Shown: positions 14,850 to 27,400 of the stretch, one piece after another
Position numbering within the stretch: position 1 is the first letter of the stretch
Layout: every line of letters starts with the position of its first letter
Origin: Latrodectus hesperus
Lineage: Eukaryota; Arthropoda; Arachnida; Araneae; Theridiidae
Direction: 5' to 3'
NCBI GenBank assembly: GCA_037975125.1
Contig: CM075851.1
Location: 76,325,349 to 76,389,348, forward strand
DNA: 64,000 nucleotides
The notes under the pieces: generated by a model
Database searches by the model: none
Told to the model about the DNA's origin: nothing
Seen by the model: the letters and a program-made list of their open reading frames with translations, nothing else
Translations under genes and position numbers: made by a program

Positions 14850-17484
14850 AATTTAATTTGTTACATTTATTATATGCTATAAACATTTTCTGAAAAGATT
14901 AAAATGGATTTTTCATCAAAATTTTACCATAATAAAGTGTACTATATTTAATAAATTTGATTATAAACAGTCACTAATATTCGAAATTATTTAATTGATA
15001 TTTCCAATTTTGAAATCAATTGAAACCCGCCATTGACAAAAGACAGCGAAACATATAAAACCTGAAATATTTTTCAAATAGATTGAAATATATTTCGAAA
15101 TATTACTAAGAAGACTTTTGAAAAAAAATAATAAAAATTTTTTAGCTAACAATTTTTTGAAATATATAGCCCACATTAATTTCATTCACTGTTTACTGTC
15201 ACGGCTCTAGATAAAACTGTTGATTTATTTGCTTTATTGTTGATTATTTTTTATTGTGGTTAAAATACAATAAAAAATTTACTAAAGGCTGCAAATAAAA
15301 AGACAAAAAATTTACGATCCTTTCATTGCGACAGGTATGAAATATGTTTCGTTGCACTAAACGCAATTTGACCCGTCTACTGATATAATATCTTCATCAT
15401 ACTTCCTTCAATTTTTTTTTTTACCGTAAATAAAATCTAGATTATTGGGAAAGCTAAAATAAAACTGACTTGTCTAAAAAAGTTTTTTTGATGATAAAAC
15501 GAGATTGTGCGTACATTATATACATAGTATAATTTTTCCATTCATCAAAATAAACACCTAAATAAAAATTAATTATTGCACGCATTGATCTTTTAGAGGC
15601 GAAAACCTAAAGAGCAATCTAAAATATAATTATTATTTTAAACTAAAATCAAGTGACAGTATCAACACTTGAACTGGAAATTCCTTATGCATGCTTGAGT
15701 TTTATGATTTCGAGAAACCAAATGAAATAAATCCTACTACTTTTAATGGGTAAGTAATCGAATTCGCGTTACTTTCAAATTACAAGGATTTGTCTCAAGA
15801 AATTAGACAGTTTAAGAAAGTAAAGCAAAATAAGAAACAGTTGAAATTATAATAAATGAGCCGGTTGAGTTAAAATGAGAAAATGCAATGCAAATGATAC
15901 CTTTTAAATATATATTTATAGTTTTTAAAATATATTTAAGTAACATGTAAGAAATTCATTCTCATTCATCAATTTTTCATTTATATATGTCTTCAGAATT
16001 TTATAAATAAAAGTTTACACAGTAATAAAAATTATGTATGTATACGTCTACCCTTTGATATATGTATTTACTTAAGCACACATATATATGCACTCTCACA
16101 CGCATGTACACAGAAATATCGATACATTCCTCATTACCGACTTGAGTCGTTGGAATGTTCGAACCATGAAGAGCAAGTATCTTTTCCTGTACCCATACGT
16201 GCCTTAGGAGGGTTTAGGATAAGATGATTGTGGGTGAGGGGGGTTGGCGAACGAATCATAAAAAATGTAACAGTATTAAGCAATCAGCCCCCATATTACC
16301 TATGAGTCTAAGAATGCGAAAGTAGGAGACCTTGGGTAAATCATGTGATACCAGTTTTTTTGCGAAGGGAATTTGTAAGGTGTAATCTATAGAGAGAATT
16401 TGCGGATGAATACAGGCTTCTAAGCATGGGTCATTTCTGATCCAGACCACCTGCCAATGCGATGGAATTCTGATACATGGCCGAAAAGGGCAAGTATTTA
16501 TTCGCATGATCAACTACATTGAGAAATTTCGTTTTTTAGGGACTGATCACTCCTCAGTTATTATGATAAAAACTGTATTGTTATCTATGTATGAGTGCCA
16601 GAATTGAAAATAAAGAATTTAAATTGGTTTTAAATATTTTAAGATTCATTAGCATAATATTTTCTTTTCTATTATATGTAACACCTTTCCCGCATTTCCT
16701 TTTAATATCAGTTATTATTGGATTTAGTTTCAATGTTATTTTGCATATTTCTTATATTTTTTTTAAAAAAAATACTCTAGACTAGAAAGTCTTGATTTTA
16801 TAATAAGATAACATTATTGTACGATTCAAACACAAACCAACAATCTTCTTTACTGAGTTATGGTTTAATGCTATTCCACTTTTCTGGTGTGGTAGTTAGA
16901 AGAAAATGGTGCCAATTCAGCTGACGCGCGCATGAATTGTTTCGTTGAGCATAGTCATGAAAATTGCCTTTGTAAGTTCGGATTATGAAATTATATTTGT
17001 ACATTTAAACATCATAACAGAATATATACTAGACTCCTTCAACAATTGATAAATTACGATTATAGTAATGAGATGATAAAATGATATTTGTTTCTGCACA
17101 TGCTTCTGGGAAAAACTTTTACATCATCATAGCTTAATATATGGAGAAAAATTAATTCTCCTTTAACACTATTTACATGAATGTCGATACATTCACTCAA
17201 AATTATGCAATATTCTGCATACATCAGGTAACTAATTACCCTATCGCTACTAGATTATAAGCTTGAGAGTTATTTATAATAAAAATTTGCTGTTGAAGTA
17301 AATTATGAACCTTAAAGTATTTCTAAATGCAGTCACTGAAAGTCCAACTGCATTTTTGATATATAATTAAATTCTTTAAGATTCAAACATATCTTATAAA
17401 ATTATTAGTCGTGGATTTGTAATTTCATTTTTCTATCTTAAATAAAACTATGACTTTTTTGCACATGTGTTTACATTAATTTAG
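14850..17484. other. AT-rich non-coding stretch with a GC-richer patch
   Basis: There is no supportable gene. About 16120-16520 is less AT-rich, with several G runs near 16205-16250 and an 85-codon minus-strand open frame of no recognised family. It could be a conserved non-coding element or old repeat sequence. Confidence 0.45.
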
Positions 17485-17486
17485 AG

Positions 17487-17797
17487 CCGCCCAACTTGTC
17501 TAGTGGTCAGCGTGCCTGACTGCGGATAAAGAGGTCCTGGGTTCGAATCCCGGTTCGGACACGGATGTACTTTCTCTCTCTATCCATCCTGTCTTTGTCC
17601 TTTGCTTGTATGAATGAGGTGTGAATGGTTGCCTACCCTATAAACGTGTACCTATGGCATGTGCGTAGAGCAAAGTCGTACTTTCACCTTCATGGTGCTC
17701 TGATTAAAATGAAAGACGCTCCCAGTTGACTTAAAATCGCATAGCCAATGCATAGTGATCTTGGCTTGTCCAAGTGTCATTAGTAATAACAACAACA
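17487..17797 (+). repeat. tRNA-headed SINE, about 0.3 kb
   Basis: The head (17487-17565) reads like a tRNA. An A-box-like ttgtctagtgg lies near 17498, and a perfect B box ggttcgaatcc lies near 17540, inside a T arm whose stem can pair (cctggg and cccgg). The 3' side of an acceptor stem, ttcggac, is present, but the 5' side (gccgccc) no longer pairs with it, so this is not a working tRNA. A tRNA-unrelated body follows and ends in a short aac-rich tail (aataacaacaac). The flanks acattaatttag and acattttttag could be a decayed target duplication. I would not name the parental tRNA from the altered anticodon arm. Confidence 0.75.
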
Positions 17798-18590
17798 TTT
17801 TTTAGTGAGAGAGGCAAAAAATGTGAATTAAAATTGAAAATTAACGGGGTTGAACTGTGTCATTTTAATATGTGAGACGCAATAAGTAAATCATCATATT
17901 GAAGCATGGAATGATAATTCCTTGATTGGAATTAAATATACTGAAAAAATCAGATTTATACTTTTAATTTTAAGCAAAAAATATTTTGGTATATTCCAAA
18001 AAATGCAGGTTATCCATTTTAGACTTGAGCTTGAATATTCTTTAAGCACATATAAACATTCCAGTTATAATTTAAAATACTATTTAGAAAACATAAATTA
18101 GGCTTATGAAATATAACTGCTTCTGAAACAAATTTCACAAGAATATTTTTACACGAAAAACTGGTATATTCTTGAAATATTTATAAAAACCCGAGAAAAA
18201 TATATCTTTAAAATAATTCAACCTATGAAATGTAAAATTTCATAGTTAATTTAAATACGACAGTGTAAATAAGACCTGTCCTAAGACCTTTCACTATTAT
18301 GCTCTCTTAAGGAATTATTTTTGAGGTAAGCAAACATGTTTTTTACTGTTTTACAGCACACTTACTTATTATGGAAGATTTAGCATATCAATTTAATAGC
18401 CTCTGCTCAAATTGTTTGTATGTGTGTGTGTGTGATTGCTGAAATTCAAAACTATAAAGATTTATCCTTAAGAAAAACGAAAACTTTATACTAAATAAAT
18501 ATCATTAACATAATTATTTTGGTAGCAGATAATGGCATCTTAAGTGGCCACTGACACCATCAACATGTCCGCTCTAGAAAAAAAAATCAT
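17798..18590. other. AT-rich non-coding stretch
   Basis: There is nothing supportable beyond a short GT run near 18421-18434. Confidence 0.55.
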
Positions 18591-18591
18591 T

Positions 18592-18660
18592 CGACAATTA
18601 CCGTTCGACTCATGTGATTTATTCAAGTCGGATAATCCGTCAGTAATCGATGAATATCTT
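18592..18660. mobile_element. Possible Tigger/pogo-like terminal fragment
   Basis: This stretch has the order aattaccg, gactcatgtga, then tcggataatccg. That resembles the left end of the element at 3516, which has aattatccg, aatcacttgtga, then tcggataatc. No partner end was found nearby, so it may be a solo end. The similarity is by eye. Confidence 0.3.
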
Positions 18661-18735
18661 GATTGATGAACGGCGAAATAAGGAATAAAAAAATCGAGGT
18701 ATTAAAAACCTGGAAAGAAAAATAAAACCCTGGGA

Positions 18736-18921
18736 TTGAGTCATAATGATGAGGTTTTGGACCCGCAGGATGGCGGCTGGTCTTTGAAAACTAAGCGGGC
18801 TGTGACAAAGCGTGGGGTCTCTTCAGTGGCCCGTGCTGTAACGTTAGGCACGGTCGATGACAAAAAATGTATTTCACCCACAAGCGGCTTACTGAATGGT
18901 AACAATGTGAGTTTTAAATGA
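18736..18921 (+). CDS. Coding-like fragment of unknown family
   Basis: This short open frame is much GC-richer than its surroundings and has balanced codon use. Its translation includes LDPQDGGWSLKTKRAVTKRG and then SSVARAVTLGTVDDKKC. Possible splice signals flank its core: an AG at about 18739 (ctgggattgag) and gtaaca at 18899 or gtgagt at 18907. The AG has no good pyrimidine tract. It could be an exon, a fragment of a transposon gene or a processed relic. I do not recognise the protein. It lies next to a Tigger-like end, which favours a mobile-element origin. Confidence 0.25.
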   Translation: MSHNDEVLDPQDGGWSLKTKRAVTKRGVSSVARAVTLGTVDDKKCISPTSGLLNGNNVSFK

Positions 18922-21900
18922 CATCACCTTATAAAGAAAGCCCGGAAGGTAATTTTGGTTGGGGTTTTTTTTTTTTTTTTTTTGGACGTTTATTAATTGC
19001 TTTAAATGAAAGATTATAGAATTATCTGCATTTAGTTGAGTCACATATAAGACCTTAATTTTCTCAAATTTGTTTTGTACTCACTGTCAGCAGATACAAA
19101 GCCGGTGTCATTATGTGTTTTACTTTGAAAAATTTCTTTCATTCTGTGTTATATTAGATACATAATGCGCTACTTAGTAGATGGTAAAGCTAGAAAAAAA
19201 ATTTTAATTTTTTTTGCATTGTTAATACTGATGAAGTATTATATCTGATGACAGACACTTGAAACATGAAGAATATCTTCCCTGACATTCCTATTTGGTA
19301 ACAATGAATAAAAAAACTGTAAGTTAAAATTTGATATAAATCGGATTAAATAAATTACTAATATTTAAAGATTTATTTTTAATTTAATTTAAAATCTAAA
19401 GTATCTGACATATATCATGAAAATTAAAAACTGATTCTTTACAGAAGCACACTTCTAATTATTAAAATTGATTTATTAAATTGATGAATGAAAGCTTTTA
19501 AATTGAAACACGTTATAATTAAATATTATTTTACTTAGTAATCCAGTTTGGTAACAAAGAAATTGGTAATAAAATATTTGAAAACTATAAAAAACGTAAG
19601 ACTTGCAGCACGTTTAACTGAAAAGCATTTCATAAATATTTAAATGAATATTTTTTAAACTTTTTTTAAAAGTAAGGTATCAGATAAATTAAAAGGAAAG
19701 AGCAAATAACTATTAATTATTTTCAGATACACATTTCTAATTTATTTGTTTACATTTTTGAAACGTCCAATATACTTAAATATTTTAATCGTGCACCATT
19801 TATAATTATAAACCTTAAGAAAGTTTATACATAAAATATTAATCGAAATTTATGATGTACTGAAATAAGATATATTTACAAATTTGAATTCAATTTATAA
19901 TTTATGCATTTCATATCCATTAATTACAAGTAGAAACAGTTTTCAAATTTTGGAAAGTATGAAGCAGTACTTGAGAATTTCAAAGTATTTCCATTTAGTT
20001 ATAAAACGCTATTGCTATTTTAGTCTATATATACAGTATTTTACATAAACATAAACAAATGATTTATCAAGCTTCAATTTTTTTTTTAGATTTTGCAGTT
20101 TGGTTGTGTTAGCTTTTCTTTCTCCCCCCCAGAAAAATAGTTCTATGATATTTTAACATAGCAAAATGAATAATTTATTTGTTTAAAATTTAACAAGATT
20201 AGTGGTAAACATTACTAAAAACAAATCACATAATAAAATATTTAATATGCTAATATAATATAATCAATTTTAAAAATAGCAATTTTTAATTAGATTATAT
20301 TACAAATGTAGTTAAAATATGAATGATATTAGTAAATTCACTTTCAGTTCAAGAGAAGAGCAACAGATATTTCTAAAAGATTTGAATGAATGGAATGATT
20401 CACCAGTGTGGCCTTTTGTGAGAGGAAATATAAACTAAATCTTGTTTTTCTCAAAATGAAAGTTATAAGCAAAGATGTGTGGGTAAAGGAAATATATATC
20501 TGAAAGACTGTATTTGGATGCAATTGTTCGGTTCCCTCGTTTTCTCTTACTGCAATCATAAACTGTGCGTCAAAACTTTTCTCAGAAATTGGAAAATGAA
20601 CTTCCAAACCTACAAGTCAGTCAGTCGTCTTTCCTTCCCACGCATTTCTTAGGAGAAAGTACATTTTAAAAAGTGTAGGTTTAATTTCACGGGGTGTAAA
20701 AACAATCGTAAAATTCTAGTTTTGTTTCTGAAAAAAATTTTGCTCTAAAATTTTGCATGAAACTCATTTATATAGAAACAGGATATTTTAGAAAATTTAG
20801 TATTTGTTAGTAAGGAATAAAAAATGAACACTAAAATTATTTGATGAATAAATATAATTCATTTGAAATAAAGTGATACATTTTGAAATACCTGTATTTC
20901 ATTTTTTCGATGTTAAAAAAAATTATTAGCAATGCTTCTTTAAGAAATGAATTATTTTAAGAAATTCTGTTTACAATTCTTTGGAAAAGAGAACATACAT
21001 TTTAAAGAATAGATTTCATTATTTAAATTAATGGCAACAAGGTGAAAAACATTCGAGAAATGTTTACCACAATGCTATATAAATTTAAAAATAAATTCTA
21101 TTCTATCACTCTAACTTTTTCATAATATATGAAATTTTGTTTTGAGGATAAATAACAGTCCTAAATTTGTTATCAATACTATTTTTAAAAATTTACAATT
21201 TTATAAAAAAATCTTCAAAAAACAATAAATTTTGCTTGTGAATTTTGGGAAAATTATATTTTACTAAATAGGAAAAACAATCAGTTTATAAAAAAAATAA
21301 TGCTATTAAAACTAATTGTTTCCTATATTTTTATACAATATTCCTTTCAAAGAAAAACAATATTGAAAAGTTTAGATTTTGATATCAAAACATGATAATC
21401 AATTTCAAATCTTTAATTTGCAACAACTTCAAACGTCAATGCTGTCTTTTAAAAAAACTCAGTTTCATTCTTATTTAATTAAAGATCAAAATATTTTTAA
21501 CTCCATTCTATATAAAATTCATTTAAAAAGAATGAGCAAATTTGAGAAAAATGTGAATTATAATTTTTGTGTAGAACAAAAACTTGATACACGTATTAGT
21601 TAAGAAAATGCTATATTTAAAAGCTCTTTAGTTCTATTCGAAATTTATTTAAAAAACTTATATAAAAAATACTATAATTAAATATTAAAAAGTGTAAGAT
21701 GTATATTTATCTGGAGCCAAAAAGCCTTATCATAACTTTTCGCAATACTATTTTTGCAAAACAAATTTTACTTTTTCTGATAAATAATTTTGCATAAAAT
21801 TAATTTGAAAAAAGCTAATTAATATTGGGAAGCATTTTGTTTCTGTATCGTAAAATGCAATACCCTACTTCAAGGTAATAGAAGTTTTAAAATGCTAAGG

Positions 21901-22950
21901 GTTAAAATCCTTTTAGTGTTAATTTGATTTAATTATTTTAAATAAAAATTTAAATATATATAAGTAGATAAATTATACTTTTAAACAGTTTGAAATTATG
22001 AGAAAGTTATAAAATTATTAAAAAAATTACATGACAGCTTCTGAAATTATATGATATGTGTTCTCCTTTCCTTCTTTTGAATGATATGAAATTAATATAT
22101 TGTGGATTAAAGCCGTGTAAATCGACTTGTTTAATTTTCAAGTAACTTTTACTTTTTAGACCTATTAAACAAACAATTTACTTCTGTGATTTTTTTTTGT
22201 ATAAGAGAAATATTTTTTCTCTTTAATGTATTCAATAGCTTTGTCATTAAATATGTAGTGAAGCAAAAATATTTTTACATTTCCTAATATTCTTATAAAT
22301 GTCAGTTAGCAAAATTAACAAAATAAAAATTATCGACAATGAAAGCTAACGGAAACTATAATAACATTGTGGTTTACTTTAACTTAATTAAAAGTAGATT
22401 AATTTTGAATATGCTTTGTTTTTAAATGATTTAATAGCGTAGAAATAAAAAAATTCATTTTTCTTGTTTATTATTAAAATGATAAGCTATATAATTGCAT
22501 TTATAAGATATTTTTTTCGCATTGCTATTTTCTTGAATTCTAATAAAAAAATTTTGAATTATAATAGAAAATAATTTTTTGAATTATCATAGAACAACTG
22601 CTAATGGGTCGAGTAATTTTCAATGGAAGACGTGTACATAACTTTCGGGGAAAATTGTAAATCGCAATTTAATAATTAGAAAAATAATCTAGCATAGAAC
22701 AAAACATTGTTTTGGGGCACAAAATGAGGTCTCGCGTATAAAGCAGAAAAACAAATCGAATGAGATGTTGAATGCTTAACAATCGCCTTTATTTACGTAT
22801 TTATTAAATATGTAAGTCGGGTCTCAAATAAATCCTCTCTGCCCTGAATGTTATATTGCTTAAATTAATTACACACATCAAAGAATAAATAACTTTATAG
22901 AGAGTTAAAACCAAGGTTATAATGACAGTTAAAATTAATCACAAATGCTG
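18922..22950. other. Long, very AT-rich non-coding stretch
   Basis: A poly-T run at 18966-18983 is the only clear simple feature. The open frames at 20344-20607 and 21379-21603 are low-complexity and have no recognisable domain. Confidence 0.6.
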
Positions 22951-24490
22951 CACTGCTGGACAATTGCTAAGGACGGATCACAAATTGCAATTTAGCATAA
23001 CATTAAGCGAGACATGAGGCCTAGTAGGATAAAATATAGTTACCACACTGTTCAGACATTAGAATACAGAATATATTTATTGTTCTGAAAAGTAAAAAAG
23101 CTGTGAAACATCTTAAAGAAAAAAAAATGTTCATTTGATGCTGCATACGGAAAAATGGAACAATGTATCTAAAAGTCAGCAGGCACCTTGAAGAAAGGTA
23201 TCAGTACTGAATATGTCCACCGTGGAGTGTGATGCAATATTCCACACGCCGTATCATATTTTGCACAACATTATCCAGCAGCTGTTGAGGCAATTTACCC
23301 CATTCCTCTGGGAGTGATCGGATGAGGGTGTTCTTGTTTGTCGGAGGATAGTTTCGACCAGCAACTTGCCTCCCCAAAGCATCCCACACATTTTCAATGG
23401 GGATTAGATCTGGAGAACGTGATGGCCATACGAGGAGTTGAATACCCTCACTGTCTAAACAATCCTGAACAGCGAGTGTTCGATGACATGTTGCGTTGTC
23501 GTCCATAAAAGCAAATTTATCACCAACAGCACCACGGAAAAGACGAACATGAGGAATTAGAACTTCATTACTGTATCGTTGGCTCGTCATAGTCCCATTC
23601 GCAATCACATGTAGGGGCGTGCGGCCATTGATCATGATGCCGGCCCACACCATGACACTGCATGTCGGCTATCGGTCCCTTTCCTGGATATTTTCTGGAC
23701 GATAAGCAGTACCACTCTCGTGCCAGATCAGTTTGCGTCAACAATCCGATGACAGACTGAACCTACTCTCATCTGAGAATAGTACGCATGCCGAGTCCTG
23801 TTCAGTCCAATTTCGATGCTCAGAACACCATTGCAAACGGGCAGTACGGTGCTGTCTGGTCAATGGGACACACGCAACAGGTCTGCGGGCGTATAGTCCT
23901 CCCTCCTCAAACGTCTGGCAACAGTTTTCCGAGAGATTTGCTTTCCTGAGGCAGCAAGAAACTGATTTGCCACCTGCTGAGCTGTGGTGCGCCTGTTCCT
24001 TGTTGCTGATAGAACGATATATTTGTCTTCTGCAGGCGTCGTACTTCTAACATGACCTCCCCCGTGCCGCCTACTACACATTCCAGTAGTTTTAAATGAC
24101 TTCCACAGCCGTGAAACAACGCTGTGAGCGATGTCGAACTCCCTGGCAACATCTGTTATTTTTCGCCCTTCTTCAATCTTTCCAATAATTCGGCCACGCA
24201 TAAAATCATCTAAGTGATGTCGGGAAGACAAGCCAAAAATTTCAAGTTCATTTATTAAATTTTTCCAGTAAATCTTTGACTTGAAACAACAACTGTCCAC
24301 CCGCGTCAAAACCTTTAAAGCTCTTATGAACCCTATTACGTGATGAACAGACATGGAAAAAAAATTTGCATATGCATACTTCTTCTTACTATATCCCGCA
24401 CTTATTCTAATTTTCCACATTTTGTTTCCTTTCATTTTGTGGTTGCTATGGATGATAGTGTTATCTGTCCTTAGCAATTGTCCAGCAGTG
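22951..24490 (-). mobile_element. Tc1-like transposon, well-preserved ends (1,540 bp)
   Basis: The ends are near-perfect terminal inverted repeats. The sequence cactgctggacaattgctaa begins at 22951, and its complement ends at 24490. The match runs about 30 bases with two differences. The right flank is TA, the expected target duplication, while the left flank reads TG. The transposase lies on the minus strand and is broken by one frameshift and two stops. The near-identity of the ends suggests a younger insertion than the copy at 6.68 kb. At 1.54 kb it is somewhat longer than typical, because about 250 bp precede the transposase start at its 5' end. Confidence 0.92.
23201..24222 (-). pseudogene. 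Tc1-like transposase, DD34E triad present but frame broken
   Basis: The N-terminal half begins near LSSRHHLDDFMRGRIIG (about 24220), with a helix-turn-helix of the form KITDVAREFDIAHSVVSRLW, then RRTTAQQVANQF and ISRKTVARRLRR. A frameshift falls just after this, near 23901-23910. In the restored phase the core shows FSDESRF (first Asp, near 23780), FMDDNATCHR (second Asp) and SPDLIPIENVWD (Glu). Exactly 34 residues separate the second Asp from the Glu, the DD34E spacing that defines Tc1. Two in-frame stops lie between about 23665 and 23750. The C-terminus ends with GGHIQY at 23201. The open frame extends upstream to 24477, but that part is not family-like, so I place the start near the helix-turn-helix. 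The copy cannot make an intact enzyme as it stands. Confidence 0.88.
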
Positions 24491-27400
24491 TATAATCAAA
24501 ATTTCAAAGTGAATCATAATTTTTAAGTTATCCAGAGACCAACAACGTGATATAAGTTTCATTTGTTTCGTGCTGCTGTTCTCAATTTAAATCAGGTTAA
24601 AAATTTGATGAACAAATAGAATAAGGATTTTGTTGATATAAGCAAAACTTCAAAGCTTTCTTACATTACTCTGTTTCGTTATAAAAAATGTATTATTCAT
24701 ATTATATTTCATACTATAGTTATGAAATATATTCAATGTAAGTCATATAGAAATTTATAAGTCTTATTAGCTATAAAATATTTTAATAAATATTGTATCA
24801 AGAAATTATACTAGAAAACTTACCAACTACGAAATAGAAGTAAACTGGGGAAAACTCACATATAATTAGAAAATTATGCTATATCAAAGCTAAATCATTA
24901 ATATCAAGATGTACATTTAATGAAATTAAAACCATAAATGTTTTTAATTTAGGAATGATATCTTTAAAAAAGCAAGTAAGATTGTAAAAAAAAATTTTTA
25001 TTGATGCCATTTTGTGAAAATTATTGTAGTTATTGAAGTTCATAAATGTTCGAAAAAATTCTTTAACATATGAGATTTGATAGATAAAAGAGTTAAAAAA
25101 AAACATATTATTCACAAAGATCTATAGAAGTCAAGGTCATACTTTTTATTTCTGATTTAAAATGTGCTTCACAATTATTAATTAAATTTCTATATATATT
25201 CCACAGTCTAAAACAAATTTTTAAACTGTGCTTGAATGTAAACAACTTCTTGCAAAAGAAAGCTGTTTCCATGAATTTTGTAATATAAACTTCATATTAA
25301 TATAACTTTAAATATCGATTTTTCTACTAAGGATCATGATATATCTTAGACGTTACAAAACATGATATTTGATACTTTAATACTGTCATGAAACGCATAT
25401 TAATCATAAATTGACTCAAACAGGTTTTTTTATTTTTTATTTATTTATTTTTATTTATTTTTTTTTAGAATGAATTACTTTATTTAATTCCAAAAAAGCA
25501 TACAGTTGTAAAATTTTTTTGCTTGTCATTCGCTCCTATTATTATAAATGTCTAACTCTGTAAAAATATACTAAAAGTAAAAATATTTTTCTATTATCAC
25601 GATATTGCGTAATGGATTTAAATGCCAAGTAGGTTTGTAATTAGTTGAAAAGTTTCTTTTAAGAGAGAATCCATTTTCGTAGTTTCTTTTATACTAACAA
25701 ACCACTATATATAAATCACACGATACAAAACTAACCACAAAATTAAAGTGATTCAACAGCTTGAGGGACTAATAGTGCCACATGGATGCAAATAAATGCA
25801 TGTAAAAATCAAAATTTGGTGATAAAGAACTCACATTTTAACTCATAGATATTTTAGGAAACTTCTAATAGTATATTAATGGTAGGTAATTGTCTCTCGC
25901 AAAACTAGCAACAGTCTGTTTTATACAAAAATAAAATTGGATATCAACAATAGGGGTGTCACAACAGGAAATAGTCACAAGTAAGTATTTCCCAAAGTAC
26001 CAGTCACGTTATTAGCAACTTTGCCAAATGGTTTTGTGATAAGTATTATTATACGTACTTATTTTTCACAACCGCGGTTGCCAATTTAATAATAGTCCCA
26101 AGGAAACTAGTAACCATATTGAAACTAAGTTTAATTCTTTTTATCCTTGTTGAGTTTAGTTGCATTATAATTTTCCTAGAATGACGTGTTCAGTTTCATT
26201 TTGTATTGCAAATCCGTTTGAGTGAAATGATTTAAAGAAAAATCAATGCTTGTTTTAATATTTTATGGCATTTAAATATCTTATCCAATATTAAAATGGA
26301 CAAAAATATTTTTAATTTACATTTCGAAATTCTATATGACGAACTCTTTTGTGTTTATAAATTAAGCTTGAATCATAAAATGACTATTCATTACAATATT
26401 TCATAAGGTATTCGGAATTTAAAAATGAAAGTTTACAAAACATCTTATTTGAATCGAATATAAAACTTGTCCAAACGCAGGTTTTGATTATTTATTCACT
26501 TTGGCAAACGATAATAAGAGTCAAGGTTATTAATAATTCCATAATTCAAAATCAATTCAAAAAAATTAAAGCTTAAGACATGCATCAATGAACGCATTTA
26601 CTGATATGGATCTATTAAAACTCACGCACACGTTTCACAAATCGACCCATGTGCCGGAAGGACAAATGGTAAATTGACCTCTTCCAGACTTTCACGAAAG
26701 AACGCAAAGAGTTAAGAATTCATCGGCTCTTGTTTGGCAACAGCACAATTAGAAAATAAATGCAAGTAAAATGTCGTTTGCTTTCCAAGAATATTGCGTT
26801 TCTACTACTGGAATATTTTATAGGCATACATTCCGTGAGGTGAAGAATTTGTTTATTGGGGGTGGCATTGTTTTCCAAAATTGTTTTTCAAGTGAAATAT
26901 TTAAAGAAAGATTGGAGAAAAGTGGCGTAATTTATGTTTCAAACCAACTTAATAAGTTCAATTTTATACAACAATTTTGTAAAGTTACGTTTCGATTACG
27001 TAAATGAATATTTCATTGCAATCATACAAAACTGAGCACAAGTAGCGGTTTATTATTCCCATTTCGAAAAGAATTTCAAAATTATGCTTTATGGTATATT
27101 ATCTGGTACGATAAAGATTTTGATAATTCTTAATTTAATAAATGCAACTGATATCGAATACAAAACATGTAATAAATAAAATTTTATTTTTTTAAAAACT
27201 TTTATCATCATTTGTCACAAGAGTTTTGTAGTACAAAATTTTATTTTAATTTTTATCCATGAATCTTGTAAAAGGAATTTTTGAGGTCCCTTAAAAGCAT
27301 TTTTGTTATCTAAAATAACTTTCCTCGATTTGTGGTTTTATCTATCCATATTTGTGGTTATTGGCCAAACATACCTCTTCTCTCACCACATATTTTTTTA

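Noticed and set aside
17487..17565. A functional tRNA gene
   Set aside because: The A and B boxes are present, but the 5' acceptor strand does not pair with the 3' strand, the anticodon stem is poor, and a SINE body follows.
23733..24050. A plus-strand open frame of 105 codons
   Set aside because: It lies antisense to the Tc1-like transposase on the minus strand and is a shadow of that gene.
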